From Paludibaculum sp. (GTDB lineage Bacteria > Acidobacteriota > Terriglobia > Bryobacterales > Bryobacteraceae), in NCBI GenBank assembly GCA_029973955.1, contig JARKQJ010000091.1, forward strand, positions 186,001 through 250,000: a stretch of 64,000 nt of DNA, read 5' to 3'. The notes below the pieces were generated by a model. It worked only from the letters and a program-made list of their open reading frames with translations. It ran no database searches and had not been told where the DNA came from. Positions 19,225 through 28,586 of the stretch are shown one piece after another. The position numbers were made by a program, and so were the translations under genes. Each line of letters begins with the position of its first letter. Position 1 is the stretch's first letter.

Positions 19225-20575
19225 AATCCTCCATTCGCGGCCGCCGGTAGAGCCAGTAGTAGCAGAGCATCACGGCGATGAAAGCGGCGGTGCCGAACAC
19301 GCCCGGCCGGAAGGCGGGCACGGCAAAAGTCGCGGCCAGGCAGGTGAGACCGAGCACGATGCCCAGGATGGCGCCCCAAACGCCGAGGGGACTGCGGTAC
19401 GGCCGGCGCATGTTGGGCCGGTCAATCCGCAGCCGCAGGAATGAGGCCAGTACCAGGATGTAGCTCAGCAATGCCCCGAAAACGGCCATGTTGAGCAGCG
19501 CCGCGCCGACGCTGCCGGAATAGTGCGCGGCCAGGAAACAGAGACCCAGGCCCAGCGCGCCGCCGAAGATCAGTGAGGTGTCCGGCGTGCGCCAGCGCCC
19601 CACGTGGCCAAGGAAGGCGGGCAGGTAGCCGGAGCGGCTCAGCGCGTACAGCAGGCGGCCGTAGGCGTAGATGATCGAGTGGAAACTGGCGATGAGGCCG
19701 GTGAGTGAAATGAGCGAGAGGACGGCGGAAGTGGCGCCGCTGCGGAAGACGGCGCGGAAGCCTACCTCGAGCGGAGAGTTCGATGCGCCCACGCCGGCTG
19801 CGCCAGGGCCCACGCCGGAGTTCAGAACGAGTGTGCAGAGCGAAAGAGCCAGCAGGGAGACGATGCCCCACTTGAGGGCTTTGGGCATGTCGCGCTCGGC
19901 GTCGTAGCTCTCTTCGGCGGAGAGGGGCAGTTGCTCGATCGCGAGATAGAACCAGACGGCGTAGGGCAGAGCGGCGAAGACGCCGTGCCAGCCGCGGGGT
20001 AAGAATGCCGTGCCCCCGGGTTCCGGCGTGATGTTTAGCGCGAGCGTCCACTGGAAGGCACCCGTGGCCAGCGCGCTGCCATAGAAGAAGACGAGCACCG
20101 CCGCCGCCAGGATCGTGATGCCCATGGAGACCCGGAAGGAGAGCGCCGCGCCCTTCACGTTGATAAAGACGAAGATGCAGTAGAACACCACCCACCATGT
20201 CCATTCAGGCGTAACTGGGGCGAGCGCGCGCATGTAGCCGGCGATTCCGGCCACGATCACGGCCGGAGTGGTCACGTACTCGATCGCGTCGGTCAGCCCG
20301 TTCAGAAAGGCGCGATCCGTGCCGAAGGCCGCCCGGGTGAAGTTGTAGAATCCTCCCGCCAGCGGCATCGCCGCGGACAGTTCCGCGATGGAGAAGACCA
20401 GACAGACGTACATCGCCGCGATCACCAGCGTGGCCAGGAAGAGGCCGCCGAAACCGCCGGCGATGAGGCCGGTCTGCCAGCCGAAGTAGTTGCCGGAGAT
20501 CACGCCGCCGACGCCCATGGCCCACAAGTGAACCCAGCCGGCTGTCTTTTGAAGACCCTGATTTGTCCCGCTCAA
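19190..20575 (-). CDS. APC-superfamily amine permease, ethanolamine permease-like
   Basis: 461 aa, about 12 transmembrane helices. The first helix region VGGVISGNYFGWQTGLIAGG closely resembles the ethanolamine permease family (TIGR00908-like), and SIAELSAAMPLAGGFYNFTR is the APC consensus that follows. The start is a TTG at 20575 (MSGTNQG...). No upstream in-frame ATG is better, and the next internal ATG would cut the first helix. It heads the gamma-glutamylation operon and overlaps its synthetase. A TAAGAT box at 20630-20625 on the minus strand may be its -10. It would import the amine substrate into the cytoplasm. Confidence 0.85.
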   Translation of the reverse strand: MSGTNQGLQKTAGWVHLWAMGVGGVISGNYFGWQTGLIAGGFGGLFLATLVIAAMYVCLVFSIAELSAAMPLAGGFYNFTRAAFGTDRAFLNGLTDAIEYVTTPAVIVAGIAGYMRALAPVTPEWTWWVVFYCIFVFINVKGAALSFRVSMGITILAAAVLVFFYGSALATGAFQWTLALNITPEPGGTAFLPRGWHGVFAALPYAVWFYLAIEQLPLSAEESYDAERDMPKALKWGIVSLLALSLCTLVLNSGVGPGAAGVGASNSPLEVGFRAVFRSGATSAVLSLISLTGLIASFHSIIYAYGRLLYALSRSGYLPAFLGHVGRWRTPDTSLIFGGALGLGLCFLAAHYSGSVGAALLNMAVFGALLSYILVLASFLRLRIDRPNMRRPYRSPLGVWGAILGIVLGLTCLAATFAVPAFRPGVFGTAAFIAVMLCYYWLYRRPRMEDYESQTSALAPE

Positions 20576-20675
20576 TTCGATTGCATCCCGATCCGTCTGC
20601 TTCGATCACGAAGCTGTTTGCGCTATCTTAGCACGCCCGATGCGGGATTCTCCGGACCGGGCATCGAGATTTTCA

Positions 20676-20703
20676 TTGAAGTGAAACGCCGCGTGAGTAT
20701 ACT
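20676..20703 (+). promoter_or_regulatory. Sigma-70-like promoter of the first TonB-dependent receptor gene
   Basis: TTGAAG (20676-20681) and TATACT (20698-20703) are separated by 16 nt. Downstream, GGGGATCA occurs twice (near 20716 and 20737), which could be an operator pair in the leader before the GGGAG site at 20766-20770. Confidence 0.6.
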
Positions 20704-20781
20704 AGATTAAATCCGGGGATCAGCCTCTGTTCAGCAGGGGATCAACCGCAACTCTGGGAAATATAGGGAGCAAACTAAGTG

Positions 20782-23700
20782 ATGCGAAGACGGTTATTGC
20801 TGTCGCTGGCAGCAGCCCTGATGGGGTTGTGCCTGCCCAGCGCGGCGCAATCGACCTACGGGACGATACTGGGAAATGTGAAGGACGCGAGCGGCGCGGC
20901 GATCAAAGGCGCCAAGGTCCGGCTCACGCAGACGGCGGAGAACGCCAATCGCGACACCGAGACCAATGCTGAGGGGGGCTACGAGTTCCAGAACGCCGAA
21001 GCCGGCCCATATTCTGTGACGGTCACGGCCCCGGGCTTCCGGACCTTCACCGCGGTGGGTCTGAGCCTGGCCGCCAGAACGAGGCTGCGTGTCGACGCCT
21101 CGATGGAAGTGGGCGAGGTGACCCAGAGGATCGAAGTGACCTCCTCTGCCGGCGTCATCGCCACGGATACCCCCGCGATTTCCTCCAACCTCTCGGTGGA
21201 GAAAGTCCTGAACCTGCCTTCGAACGTGCGCGGCGCAGGCAGCACCAGCCCTTACGCCATGCTGCAGACGCTGCCCGGCGTACAGGCCGACAACGGCCTC
21301 GGCCTCTCGATTCAGGGCGGCTTGCCGTCGCAGTCCGAATCCACCGTGGACGGCATCTCCATCACCGCCTCCACCGGCAACAGCCCGAACCGCAACATGT
21401 TCCTCTCCGTTGAATCCATCTCGGAAATCAAAGTGCAGGGCGTCGGCAACACGGCCGAGTTCGGCCAGCCCGGCGACGTCACCGTCATCTCCAAGAGCGG
21501 CACCAACGACTACCACGGCGCGCTCTTCTGGTACCACCAGAACAAGGCGTTCGACGCCCGCTCCTACGGCCAGAACACGCTGCCCGCCAAGATCGGTAAC
21601 ACCTTCGGCGGCACCATCGGCGGCCCCCTCGTGCTGCCCAAGGTTTACAACGGAAAAGACAAGACCTTCTTCTATTTCACGTGGGAATCGCTGCGCTATC
21701 CGCGCCAGAGCACCATCCAGAATACGGTGCCAACCAGCTACGTGAGAAGCGGCGATTTCAGTCGTGAAGGTGTGAATATCCGAGATCCTTATTCGTTTGC
21801 GCCGTTCCCGGGCAACGTAATCCCATCGGCGCGGATCTCCGATATCGCCAAAAAAATCCTGCCTTACTACCCGCTGCCGAATACCGGCTCCACCCTGGTG
21901 CGCTCCGCCTCCAACTTCCGCGAGAACCGCTCCAACAGCATCAACTCTGACCAATACGAAACCCGCGTCGACCAGAACTTCAGCGAGAAGCACCACGTAT
22001 ACGGCCGCTTCTCCTATAAGAACAACCCCGCCGAAGGCCCCAACAATCTGTTGCTGCCCTCCGACACGCAGAGCGCCAAGTTCTGGCAGACCAACGCCTC
22101 CTGGACCTACACCATCACCCCCACGCTGCTGAACGAATTCCGCTTCGGCTATGTGAAGTCCGATTCGGCGGGGATCTTCAACTTCGACGGCCGCGCCTTT
22201 ACCAACAGCCTCGGCCTCAACGACATCTCGAAGGACATCTTCTTCAACGGCCTGCCGAACTTCGCGCCGGACCTCTACACCGCCTTCAACAAGGGCCGCC
22301 CCGGCTACAGCATCTCCGACAACCTCCAGTACATCGACAACCTCACCTGGGTGAAGGGCAAGCACACCTTCAAGTTCGGCGGCGACATCCGCAACCTGCG
22401 CGCGCGCTCCGACCTCGGCTTCACCACGGGCAACAACTACGGCGACTTCAGCTTCGGCCCCACCTTCTCCGGCTACGGCTTCGCGGACTTCCTGCTCGGC
22501 GTGCCGGCCGCTTCGGCCATCGCCGTCGTCTCCCGCGATAACGACGGACAGGCCACGCACTACAAGATGTATGCGCAGGACACCATCCGGCTCACCAACA
22601 AGCTGACGGTCGACCTCGGCCTGCGCTACGAGCTGCACCCCGGCTACCGCGACAACGGCCTCAACATCGGCAATTTCGATCGCAACGTGGCCCGGACCGG
22701 CCGCGTGATCATCATGTCCGATCCCGAGGCGCGCAAGCTGGTGGCGCCGGGCGCCATCCTCTCTTTCAACGGCTGTCCGGCGGCGCCCATCAACGGCGTC
22801 GGCTGCACGCCCATTGTCACCGCCGCGGATGCCGGCATCCCGGAATCCCTGCGCCTCACCTATAAGACGCAGTTCCTGCCGCGCGTCGGCCTGGCCTACC
22901 GCCTCAATAACAAGACCACCGTGCGCGCCAGCGGCGGCCTCTACAACATGATCCTCATGGGCTCCGTCTTCTACTCGCTCACCGGCACCGTGCAGAGCGA
23001 CGTGCGCAACTTCAACAACGTCGGCTCCGACGGCAAGCCCATCTTCGCCCTGCCCGACACCCGCACCCCCGGCAGCGGCGTGCGCGGCGGCTCCATCGGC
23101 ACCTTCGAGTTCCGCACCGCCAACGCCATCGACTTCAAGCCTCCGCAGATGCTCCAGTGGGGCCTCTCGGTGGATCGCGAACTCTCCAGCAACACCGGCC
23201 TGCGGCTCTCCTACATCGGCAACCGCAGCTACCAGTTGCCCTGGGCGCCCGATGTCAACCAGATGGCCCCCAGCACCACCTTCTACTCGCAGCGCACCAG
23301 CCTCGACCGGCCCTTCCCCAACTGGGGCCTCATCTTCAGCCGCGACGCCGGCGCCAACGCGATCTACAACTCTCTCCAGGCCGAGCTGAACCGCCGCTTC
23401 ACCAAGGGCCTCAGCTACACAGCCGCCTACACCTTCGCCAAGAACCTGGCCGACAACGCCGGCCCCGCGCCTTCCGGCTTCGCCGGTGAAACCGGCGGCG
23501 GCCGCGTCACCAACTCGCTCGACCGGCGCGCCGATCGCGGCGACGTCTATGCCACCCGCCGCCAGCGCCTGGTCAACACCGTCGTCTACGAACTGCCCTT
23601 CGGCAAAGGCCGCCAGTTCCTCAGCGACACCAACAAGGCCGTGGACCTGCTCCTCGGCGGCTGGCAGCTCTCCGGCATTCTCACGCTGCAGACCGGCCCG

Positions 23701-24189
23701 TTCCTCACCCCCACCTTCTCCGGCGGTGATCCTTCCGGTACAAACGCGCCCAGCCGCGGTTCTCAGCGCCCTGACCGTCTCGGCGCCGCCAACGGCTCCG
23801 CCGCCAGCCCCAACCGCGACGCCTGGCTCGACCGCTCGGCGTTCATCTGCCCCGGCCGCACCCCCGGCTCGCTCCAGTACTCCTGCAGCGTCGGTGTCAC
23901 CCCGGGCCGCGACCCCAATCCCATCGGCCGCTTCGGCAACGCCGGCGTCGGCATTGTCACCGGCCCCGGTACCTTCGGCCTCAACATGGGCCTCGGCAAG
24001 CGCTTCATGCTCGCCGAACGAGTCAGCCTCCGCATGGAGGGCAGCTTCACCAATCTGCCCAACTGGACCAACCTCGCCGACCCGAACATGAATATCGCCG
24101 ACAACAACTTCGGCCGCATCACCAGCGCGCGTGGCGTCGATTTCGGCGGCGGCAGAACCGGCCAGGTTTCGCTGCGGCTGGAATTCTAG
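20782..24189 (+). CDS. Oar-type TonB-dependent receptor with carboxypeptidase-regulatory domain
   Basis: 1135 aa. A Sec signal (RRRLLLSLAAALMGLCLPSA) is followed by a CarboxypepD_reg domain at about 22-115 (STYGTILGNVKDASGAAIKG ... PYSVTVTAPGFRTF), a plug (LPGVQADNG, STVDGISI, SISEIKVQ, TVISKSGTNDYHGALFWYH), and a large outer-membrane barrel ending QVSLRLEF with a terminal Phe. No clear TonB box is visible. It would import a large carbohydrate or other substrate across the outer membrane. ATG 20782 and GTG 20779 are both possible starts. Coding is very C-rich at third positions from about 21.2 kb on. A hairpin terminator follows. Its divergent neighbour is the amine operon. Confidence 0.92.
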   Translation: MRRRLLLSLAAALMGLCLPSAAQSTYGTILGNVKDASGAAIKGAKVRLTQTAENANRDTETNAEGGYEFQNAEAGPYSVTVTAPGFRTFTAVGLSLAARTRLRVDASMEVGEVTQRIEVTSSAGVIATDTPAISSNLSVEKVLNLPSNVRGAGSTSPYAMLQTLPGVQADNGLGLSIQGGLPSQSESTVDGISITASTGNSPNRNMFLSVESISEIKVQGVGNTAEFGQPGDVTVISKSGTNDYHGALFWYHQNKAFDARSYGQNTLPAKIGNTFGGTIGGPLVLPKVYNGKDKTFFYFTWESLRYPRQSTIQNTVPTSYVRSGDFSREGVNIRDPYSFAPFPGNVIPSARISDIAKKILPYYPLPNTGSTLVRSASNFRENRSNSINSDQYETRVDQNFSEKHHVYGRFSYKNNPAEGPNNLLLPSDTQSAKFWQTNASWTYTITPTLLNEFRFGYVKSDSAGIFNFDGRAFTNSLGLNDISKDIFFNGLPNFAPDLYTAFNKGRPGYSISDNLQYIDNLTWVKGKHTFKFGGDIRNLRARSDLGFTTGNNYGDFSFGPTFSGYGFADFLLGVPAASAIAVVSRDNDGQATHYKMYAQDTIRLTNKLTVDLGLRYELHPGYRDNGLNIGNFDRNVARTGRVIIMSDPEARKLVAPGAILSFNGCPAAPINGVGCTPIVTAADAGIPESLRLTYKTQFLPRVGLAYRLNNKTTVRASGGLYNMILMGSVFYSLTGTVQSDVRNFNNVGSDGKPIFALPDTRTPGSGVRGGSIGTFEFRTANAIDFKPPQMLQWGLSVDRELSSNTGLRLSYIGNRSYQLPWAPDVNQMAPSTTFYSQRTSLDRPFPNWGLIFSRDAGANAIYNSLQAELNRRFTKGLSYTAAYTFAKNLADNAGPAPSGFAGETGGGRVTNSLDRRADRGDVYATRRQRLVNTVVYELPFGKGRQFLSDTNKAVDLLLGGWQLSGILTLQTGPFLTPTFSGGDPSGTNAPSRGSQRPDRLGAANGSAASPNRDAWLDRSAFICPGRTPGSLQYSCSVGVTPGRDPNPIGRFGNAGVGIVTGPGTFGLNMGLGKRFMLAERVSLRMEGSFTNLPNWTNLADPNMNIADNNFGRITSARGVDFGGGRTGQVSLRLEF

Positions 24190-24214
24190 CCCGTTCGCAA
24201 CCAATCCTCATCAA

Positions 24215-24250
24215 GGGCCGGCCTCCGCCACCGCGGAGTCCGGCCCTCTT
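24215..24250 (+). terminator. Intrinsic terminator after the TonB-dependent receptor gene
   Basis: GGGCCGG-CCTCCGC and GCGGAG-T-CCGGCCC form a long near-perfect stem with a CACC-type loop, followed by TCTT. Confidence 0.75.
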
Positions 24251-24292
24251 CCGTTGGCGCTCCGGGGCAGCCGATGTGTATCCTCGGAGGAC

Positions 24293-25684
24293 ATGAGCGG
24301 CTTGACGCGCAGGACTCTTTTCAGCGGCACGGTGGCCGCGCTGGCCCAAACACAACGGCGGCCGAATGTTCTATTGTTGCTGGCCGACAACTGGGCCAGC
24401 CCGCATGCGGGTGTGTTGGGCGATCCGATTGTGAAGACGCCCGTCTTCGACCGCCTCGCCAACGAGGGCGTGGTCTTCACGCATGCCTTCGCGCCCAATC
24501 CTTCGTGCTCGCCGTCGCGCTCCAGCCTGCTCTCCGGACAGGAGACGCACCGCCTCGGCGAGGCTGCCAGCCTCTACGGGCCGCTGGGCTCCGGCGTGCC
24601 GATCTATACGGATCTGCTCACGCAGGCCGGCTACTTCACGGGCTTTTCAGGCAAGGGTTTCGGTCCTGGAACTTCGCCGCGGCCCGGCAAGACCCCGAAT
24701 CCCTCCGGCGCGCAGCATCAGAGCTTCGATGCGTTCCTGCACGCCCGCCCCGCGGGTTCGCCGTTCTGCTTCTGGTTCGGCAGCCACGATCCGCACGTTC
24801 CCTGGGATCGCGGCCGGCAGCGGCTGGCGGCCATGGACCCGGCCAAGGTGCGCGTGCCGGCGCATCTGCCGGACAACGAGGTGGTGCGGCGCGAGATCCT
24901 CCAATATTACTGCGAGGTGGAAGAGTTCGACTCCGAATGCGGCCGCCTGCTGGACACGCTGAGGAAGACCGGCGAACTCGACAACACTCTCGTCATCATG
25001 ACCAGCGACAACGGCTGGCAGATGCCGCGCGGCCTGGCCAACTGTTACGACCTGGGCGTGCGCATCCCGCTAGCCTTGCGTCTGCCCGGGCGTAGCGCGA
25101 AGGCCACGCGGCGCGACGATTTCGTCGCGATCGGCGACCTGGCGCCGACCATCCTCGATGCCGCCGGACTGGCCCGGCCCGCGGCCATGACGGCCCACAG
25201 CCTGTTCGGCACGCATCGCCGCGATGCGATGATGCTCGAACGCGAACGCCACGCCAACGTGCGGCGCGGAGATCTCAGTTATCCGGTGCGCGGCATCCGC
25301 ACCCGCGATTATCTCTATCTGCGCAACATCGCGCCCGAGCGCTGGCCGGCGGGCGATCCGGAGTTCTACTGGGCCGTGGGACCATACGGCGACATCGACG
25401 ATTCCATGACGAAGCAGTTGCTGATGCGTGAGAAGCCGCAGCCCTATTTCGATCTCTGCCTCGGCCGGCGACCGGCCGAAGAGCTTTATGACCTGAAGAA
25501 GGATCCGGATCAGGTGCGCAACGTGGCGGCCGATGCTGCCTATGCGAAGACTCGCGCCGCGTTGTCCGCGCGAGTCAGTAATTGGATGAAGGCCACGGCC
25601 GATCCACGCGCCAACGGACCCACCGAACTCTGGGACAAGGCGCCCTACTCCGGGCCGAAGTTCAAAGGCGCGCCGCCGCCTTAG
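24293..25684 (+). CDS. Cys-type sulfatase
   Basis: 463 aa of the alkaline-phosphatase superfamily. Cys72 lies in PSCSPSRSSLLSGQ, the C-x-P-S-R motif that becomes formylglycine. Metal and substrate residues appear in LLLLADNWASP, FGSHDPHVPW and MTSDNGWQMPRG. The N-terminus SGLTRRTLFSGTVAALAQ resembles a Tat-type leader, so the protein is probably exported. The GGAGG lies only 2 nt before the ATG, too close for normal use. A TATCCT box 8 nt upstream instead suggests a leaderless message, or the TTG at 24302 could be used. It would remove sulfate esters from glycans. A dedicated FGE must be encoded elsewhere, since the FGE-like domain at 9514 lacks the active-site Cys pair. Confidence 0.88.
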   Translation: MSGLTRRTLFSGTVAALAQTQRRPNVLLLLADNWASPHAGVLGDPIVKTPVFDRLANEGVVFTHAFAPNPSCSPSRSSLLSGQETHRLGEAASLYGPLGSGVPIYTDLLTQAGYFTGFSGKGFGPGTSPRPGKTPNPSGAQHQSFDAFLHARPAGSPFCFWFGSHDPHVPWDRGRQRLAAMDPAKVRVPAHLPDNEVVRREILQYYCEVEEFDSECGRLLDTLRKTGELDNTLVIMTSDNGWQMPRGLANCYDLGVRIPLALRLPGRSAKATRRDDFVAIGDLAPTILDAAGLARPAAMTAHSLFGTHRRDAMMLERERHANVRRGDLSYPVRGIRTRDYLYLRNIAPERWPAGDPEFYWAVGPYGDIDDSMTKQLLMREKPQPYFDLCLGRRPAEELYDLKKDPDQVRNVAADAAYAKTRAALSARVSNWMKATADPRANGPTELWDKAPYSGPKFKGAPPP

Positions 25685-25716
25685 CCCAGGCCGCCCAGGC
25701 CGTCATTCGAAGGCGC

Positions 25717-26229
25717 CTAAGGCCGTAGAATCGGCTGCACGTCATCCCGATCCACCTCCACCACCACTGAGCGCTGCAGCAGGTTCACGCTCAGCACCAG
25801 CCGGAACTGCGTCTTCATCTTGAGCAGGATGCCGCGCACTCCCTTCAGCACGCCGCGCGCTACCTCCACTTGCTGCCCCTCTCGCAGATAGGGCCACGGG
25901 CCTACCGGCAGGCCGGCCTGCAGCAGCCGGCGGATGCCCTCGATCTCCGGCGTTTCAATGGGCGTGGGCTCCGGGCCGAGGCTCACGAACGACACCACGC
26001 CGGGCGTCTTCAGCACAGGCAGGCGGCGCGTGATGTCGAGGCGCAGAAAGACATAGCCGGCGAAGAGCGGAGCCTGGATCGTCTTCACCCGGTCTGACCA
26101 TTCCCGCCGCGACGCGTAGAGCGGCAGGAACGAATCATAGCCCTTGCGCAGCAGCGTCTCCGCCACCGCCTTCTCGGCGCGTGGCTTCACGCTGACTGCG
26201 TACCAGGCGAGTGTGCGGTCTTCCTCCAA
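25717..26229 (-). CDS. Specialised NusG paralogue (RfaH / UpxY-like antiterminator)
   Basis: 170 aa with a TTG start at 26229, chosen because AGAGGAAGA (26244-26236) lies 6 nt upstream and the product then starts MEEDRTLAWYAVSVKPRAEK, the NGN-domain opening. The longer frame runs into the neighbouring fucosidase promoter. The NGN domain covers residues 8-100 (LLRKGYDSFLPLYASRREWS, PLFAGYVFLRLD, FVSLGPEPTPIE). A KOW domain follows (LREGQQVEVARGVLKGVRGI). Such paralogues bind RNA polymerase and promote read-through of long surface-polysaccharide or secondary-metabolite operons. None lies next to this gene, so its target is elsewhere or has been lost. Confidence 0.85.
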   Translation of the reverse strand: MEEDRTLAWYAVSVKPRAEKAVAETLLRKGYDSFLPLYASRREWSDRVKTIQAPLFAGYVFLRLDITRRLPVLKTPGVVSFVSLGPEPTPIETPEIEGIRRLLQAGLPVGPWPYLREGQQVEVARGVLKGVRGILLKMKTQFRLVLSVNLLQRSVVVEVDRDDVQPILRP

Positions 26230-26308
26230 TGGGCGTCTTCCTCTGCTCAGCCCATTGTAGCCAGCCACTGTCCGAAGCGCCTGTTTGGTGTTTGGAGTTA
26301 ACGATAAA

Positions 26309-26314
26309 TATAAT
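26309..26314 (+). promoter_or_regulatory. Consensus -10 box (TATAAT) of a probably leaderless fucosidase transcript
   Basis: A perfect TATAAT ends 9 nt before the ATG at 26324. No Shine-Dalgarno sequence is present, so the transcript should start at or 1-3 nt before the start codon. Confidence 0.55.
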
Positions 26315-26323
26315 GGCTGGGAC

Positions 26324-27949
26324 ATGAAACGGGCACTGTTCTTGATGGTTTTGGCCGCCTCCCTGCTCCAGGCGCAGAAGTCGGAGAATCCGGAGATCGG
26401 GTCGCTGAACAAGCCGGAGCGGCTCGAGTGGTTTCGCGATCTCGGCTTCGGCCTGTTTATCCATTGGTCCGTGGATTCGCAGCTCGGCGTGGTGATCTCG
26501 CATTCCATGGCCGGCGCCTCGGACGACTACAACCGCCGCTTCATCGAGGAACTGCCGAAGACCTTCAATCCGCGCAAGTTCGACCCGCGGGACTGGGCGG
26601 CGCTCGCCAAACTCGCTGGCATCAAGTACGTCGTCTTCACCACCAAGCACCATTCGGGCTTCACCATGTGGGACTCGAAAACCACGCAATTCGGCGTCAT
26701 GAACACGCCCCTCCGGCGCGACATCACGCGCGAAGTGCTGGATGCCTTTCGCGCGCAGGGCATCCGGCCCGGCATTTACTTCTCGCCCGACGATTTCTGG
26801 TGGCTGGTGAACAACGGCAAGGACGTGCAGCGCAACGTGCCCGAAGTGGCGCCCGCCAACAACCCCGGCCTCATGAAGCTGGACCTCGCGCAGGTGCGCG
26901 AACTGATGACGAACTACGGCCCCATCGACGTCGTCTTCTTCGACGGGCCGGCCGAGCAACTCCGCGAACTCGCCTGGAAACTGCAGCCGGATACCGTCGT
27001 CACGCGCGGCGCCATTCAAACCCCGGAGCTCTACGTCCCGGGCGTGCCGCTGCCCGGAGCCTGGGAGACCTGCTTCACCATGGGCACCGCCTGGCAGTAT
27101 CAGCCCCAAAATGAGAACTACAAGAGCGGGGGGCAGGTGATCGACCTGCTGGTGGAGACACGCGCCAAGGGCGGCAACCTGCTTCTGAATGTCGGCCCGA
27201 AGCCCGACGGCGAGCTGCCCATCGAGCAGGAGGAGCGGCTGCGCGAGGTGGCGCTCTGGATGTTCGTCAACCAGGAGGCGATCTACGCCACACGGCCCTG
27301 GGTGATCACCAATGAGGGCAATGTCTGGTTCACGAAGAAGAAGGACGAAGACACCCTCTATGCCATCGTCAAGCAGCAGCCGCGCTGGGTCCGCAGCGAG
27401 TGGCGCGACTTCGTGCTGAAGAGCGTCCAGGCCACGCCGCAAACGGAGGTGAGCGTGGTGGGGCAGAACGGGCGCGTTCTCGAATACCGGCCAGGCGTGA
27501 ATCCGAAACCCACCTTCGAGCAGAAGCCCGACGGGCTGCACGTGCGGGCCATGTTCACGCACCGTTTGCAGGACAACAGCCGCTGGCCGAACCCCATCGT
27601 GCTCAAGCTCACGCATGTGAAGCCCGCCTTCACCCCGCCCAAGGTGGAAACCGGCCGCGCCGTGTGGAACCGCGCGGAATCCTCGGCGGAGTTGTCGGGT
27701 GTCCTCACCGACCTGGGCGGGAACGCCAGCCTGGAAGTCGGATTCCAGATCCGCAGCATCGTCGGCCTCGACGCCAGTGACCGCTCCATTCCCTGGCAGG
27801 AGGCCGGCTCCATCACCGTCACTCAAACCGGGCCTTTCCAGCTCAAAGCGCCGAACCTGAAGAGCGATGGAATCTACGAGTATCGTGCCTATGTGAAGCA
27901 CCCACTACTCACCCTCTACGGCGCGGATCACCGGCTGGCGCCCAAGTGA
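26324..27949 (+). CDS. Secreted alpha-L-fucosidase, GH29
   Basis: 541 aa. Sec signal MKRALFLMVLAASLLQAQ. The catalytic (beta/alpha)8 domain covers about residues 25-340: RLEWFRDLGFGLFIHWS, KYVVFTTKHHSGFTMWDS, GIYFSPDDFWW, and DVVFFDGP, which carries the likely Asp nucleophile. WETCFTMGTAWQY and GGNLLLNVGPKPDG are GH29 signatures. The C-terminal 200 residues are beta-rich accessory domains. It hydrolyses terminal alpha-L-fucose from oligosaccharides in the periplasm or outside the cell. The stop overlaps the GTG of a LysE-type transporter gene (GTGA), which is followed by a sulfatase, making a three-gene operon. Confidence 0.93.
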   Translation: MKRALFLMVLAASLLQAQKSENPEIGSLNKPERLEWFRDLGFGLFIHWSVDSQLGVVISHSMAGASDDYNRRFIEELPKTFNPRKFDPRDWAALAKLAGIKYVVFTTKHHSGFTMWDSKTTQFGVMNTPLRRDITREVLDAFRAQGIRPGIYFSPDDFWWLVNNGKDVQRNVPEVAPANNPGLMKLDLAQVRELMTNYGPIDVVFFDGPAEQLRELAWKLQPDTVVTRGAIQTPELYVPGVPLPGAWETCFTMGTAWQYQPQNENYKSGGQVIDLLVETRAKGGNLLLNVGPKPDGELPIEQEERLREVALWMFVNQEAIYATRPWVITNEGNVWFTKKKDEDTLYAIVKQQPRWVRSEWRDFVLKSVQATPQTEVSVVGQNGRVLEYRPGVNPKPTFEQKPDGLHVRAMFTHRLQDNSRWPNPIVLKLTHVKPAFTPPKVETGRAVWNRAESSAELSGVLTDLGGNASLEVGFQIRSIVGLDASDRSIPWQEAGSITVTQTGPFQLKAPNLKSDGIYEYRAYVKHPLLTLYGADHRLAPK

Positions 27950-28557
27950 GATATCTGCTGCTGGGACTTGGCCTGGGCCTGGCCGCTGGCCTGTCCCCGG
28001 GGCCCATGCTGGCGCTGGTCACCATGCAGACGCTGCGGCATGGCACGCGCGAAGGCATGAAGACCGCCTTGGCGCCGCTGCTGACAGACCTGCCCATCGT
28101 CGCGGCCTCCATCCTGCTGCTCTCGCGGCTGGCCGGCGCGGAGCGCCCGTTGGGCGGTGTCGCCCTCGTCGGGGCGCTCTATTTGGTCTGGCTGGCCTGG
28201 GAGTCGTTCCGCACCCGTCCGCCCGAGTGGGCGGAGAGCCGCGTGGCGCCGGCCACCCTCGGCAAGGCGTTTCTCACGAACCTGCTGAATCCGCACGTTT
28301 ACCTCTTCTGGATGGCGGTGGGCGCGCCCACGGTGGTGGCGGCGTGGAAGGGGAATCCGGTTTGGGCGTTGCTCTTCCTGGCCGGGTTCTATCTCTGCCT
28401 GGTCGGCTCCAAGCTGGTGCTGGCAGCCCTCATCGGCAAGTCGCGCCACGTGCTGCGCGGCGCCGGTTACCTGACGGCCATGCGCGTCCTCGGCGCCGTG
28501 CTGCTGCTCATGGCGGCGCTGCTGGCGCGCGACGGGGTAAGATTTCTCCATCAGTGA
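27946..28557 (+). CDS. LysE/RhtB-family exporter
   Basis: 203 aa, six predicted transmembrane helices. The family opening is seen in LGLAAGLSPGPMLALVTMQTL, followed by LLTDLPIVAASILLLSRLAG and FLTNLLNPHVYLFWM (the N-P in helix 4). The GTG start overlaps the fucosidase stop. Members export amino acids or small metabolites. Why one sits between fucosidase and sulfatase genes is unclear, and coupling to sugar metabolism is only inferred from the operon. Confidence 0.88.
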   Translation: MRYLLLGLGLGLAAGLSPGPMLALVTMQTLRHGTREGMKTALAPLLTDLPIVAASILLLSRLAGAERPLGGVALVGALYLVWLAWESFRTRPPEWAESRVAPATLGKAFLTNLLNPHVYLFWMAVGAPTVVAAWKGNPVWALLFLAGFYLCLVGSKLVLAALIGKSRHVLRGAGYLTAMRVLGAVLLLMAALLARDGVRFLHQ

Positions 28558-28586
28558 ACCGGGCCGTGTGCCGGAAAGGGCTTTCC

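Noticed and set aside
20794-24204. Uninterrupted 1136-codon minus-strand frame antisense to the first TonB-dependent receptor
   Set aside because: It has the composition of a shadow frame (Ala/Gly/Val/Glu-rich, no domain), no ribosome binding site, and arises because C-ending codons on the coding strand remove stops on the other. The receptor on the plus strand has a full domain set.
26290-26316. AT-rich stretch GTTAACGATAAATATAATGG considered as a dif-like recombination site
   Set aside because: The match to XerCD half-sites is poor and the TATAAT is better explained as the fucosidase -10 box.
26135-27901. 588-codon minus-strand frame antisense to the fucosidase gene
   Set aside because: No motif, no RBS; the plus-strand GH29 enzyme explains the region.
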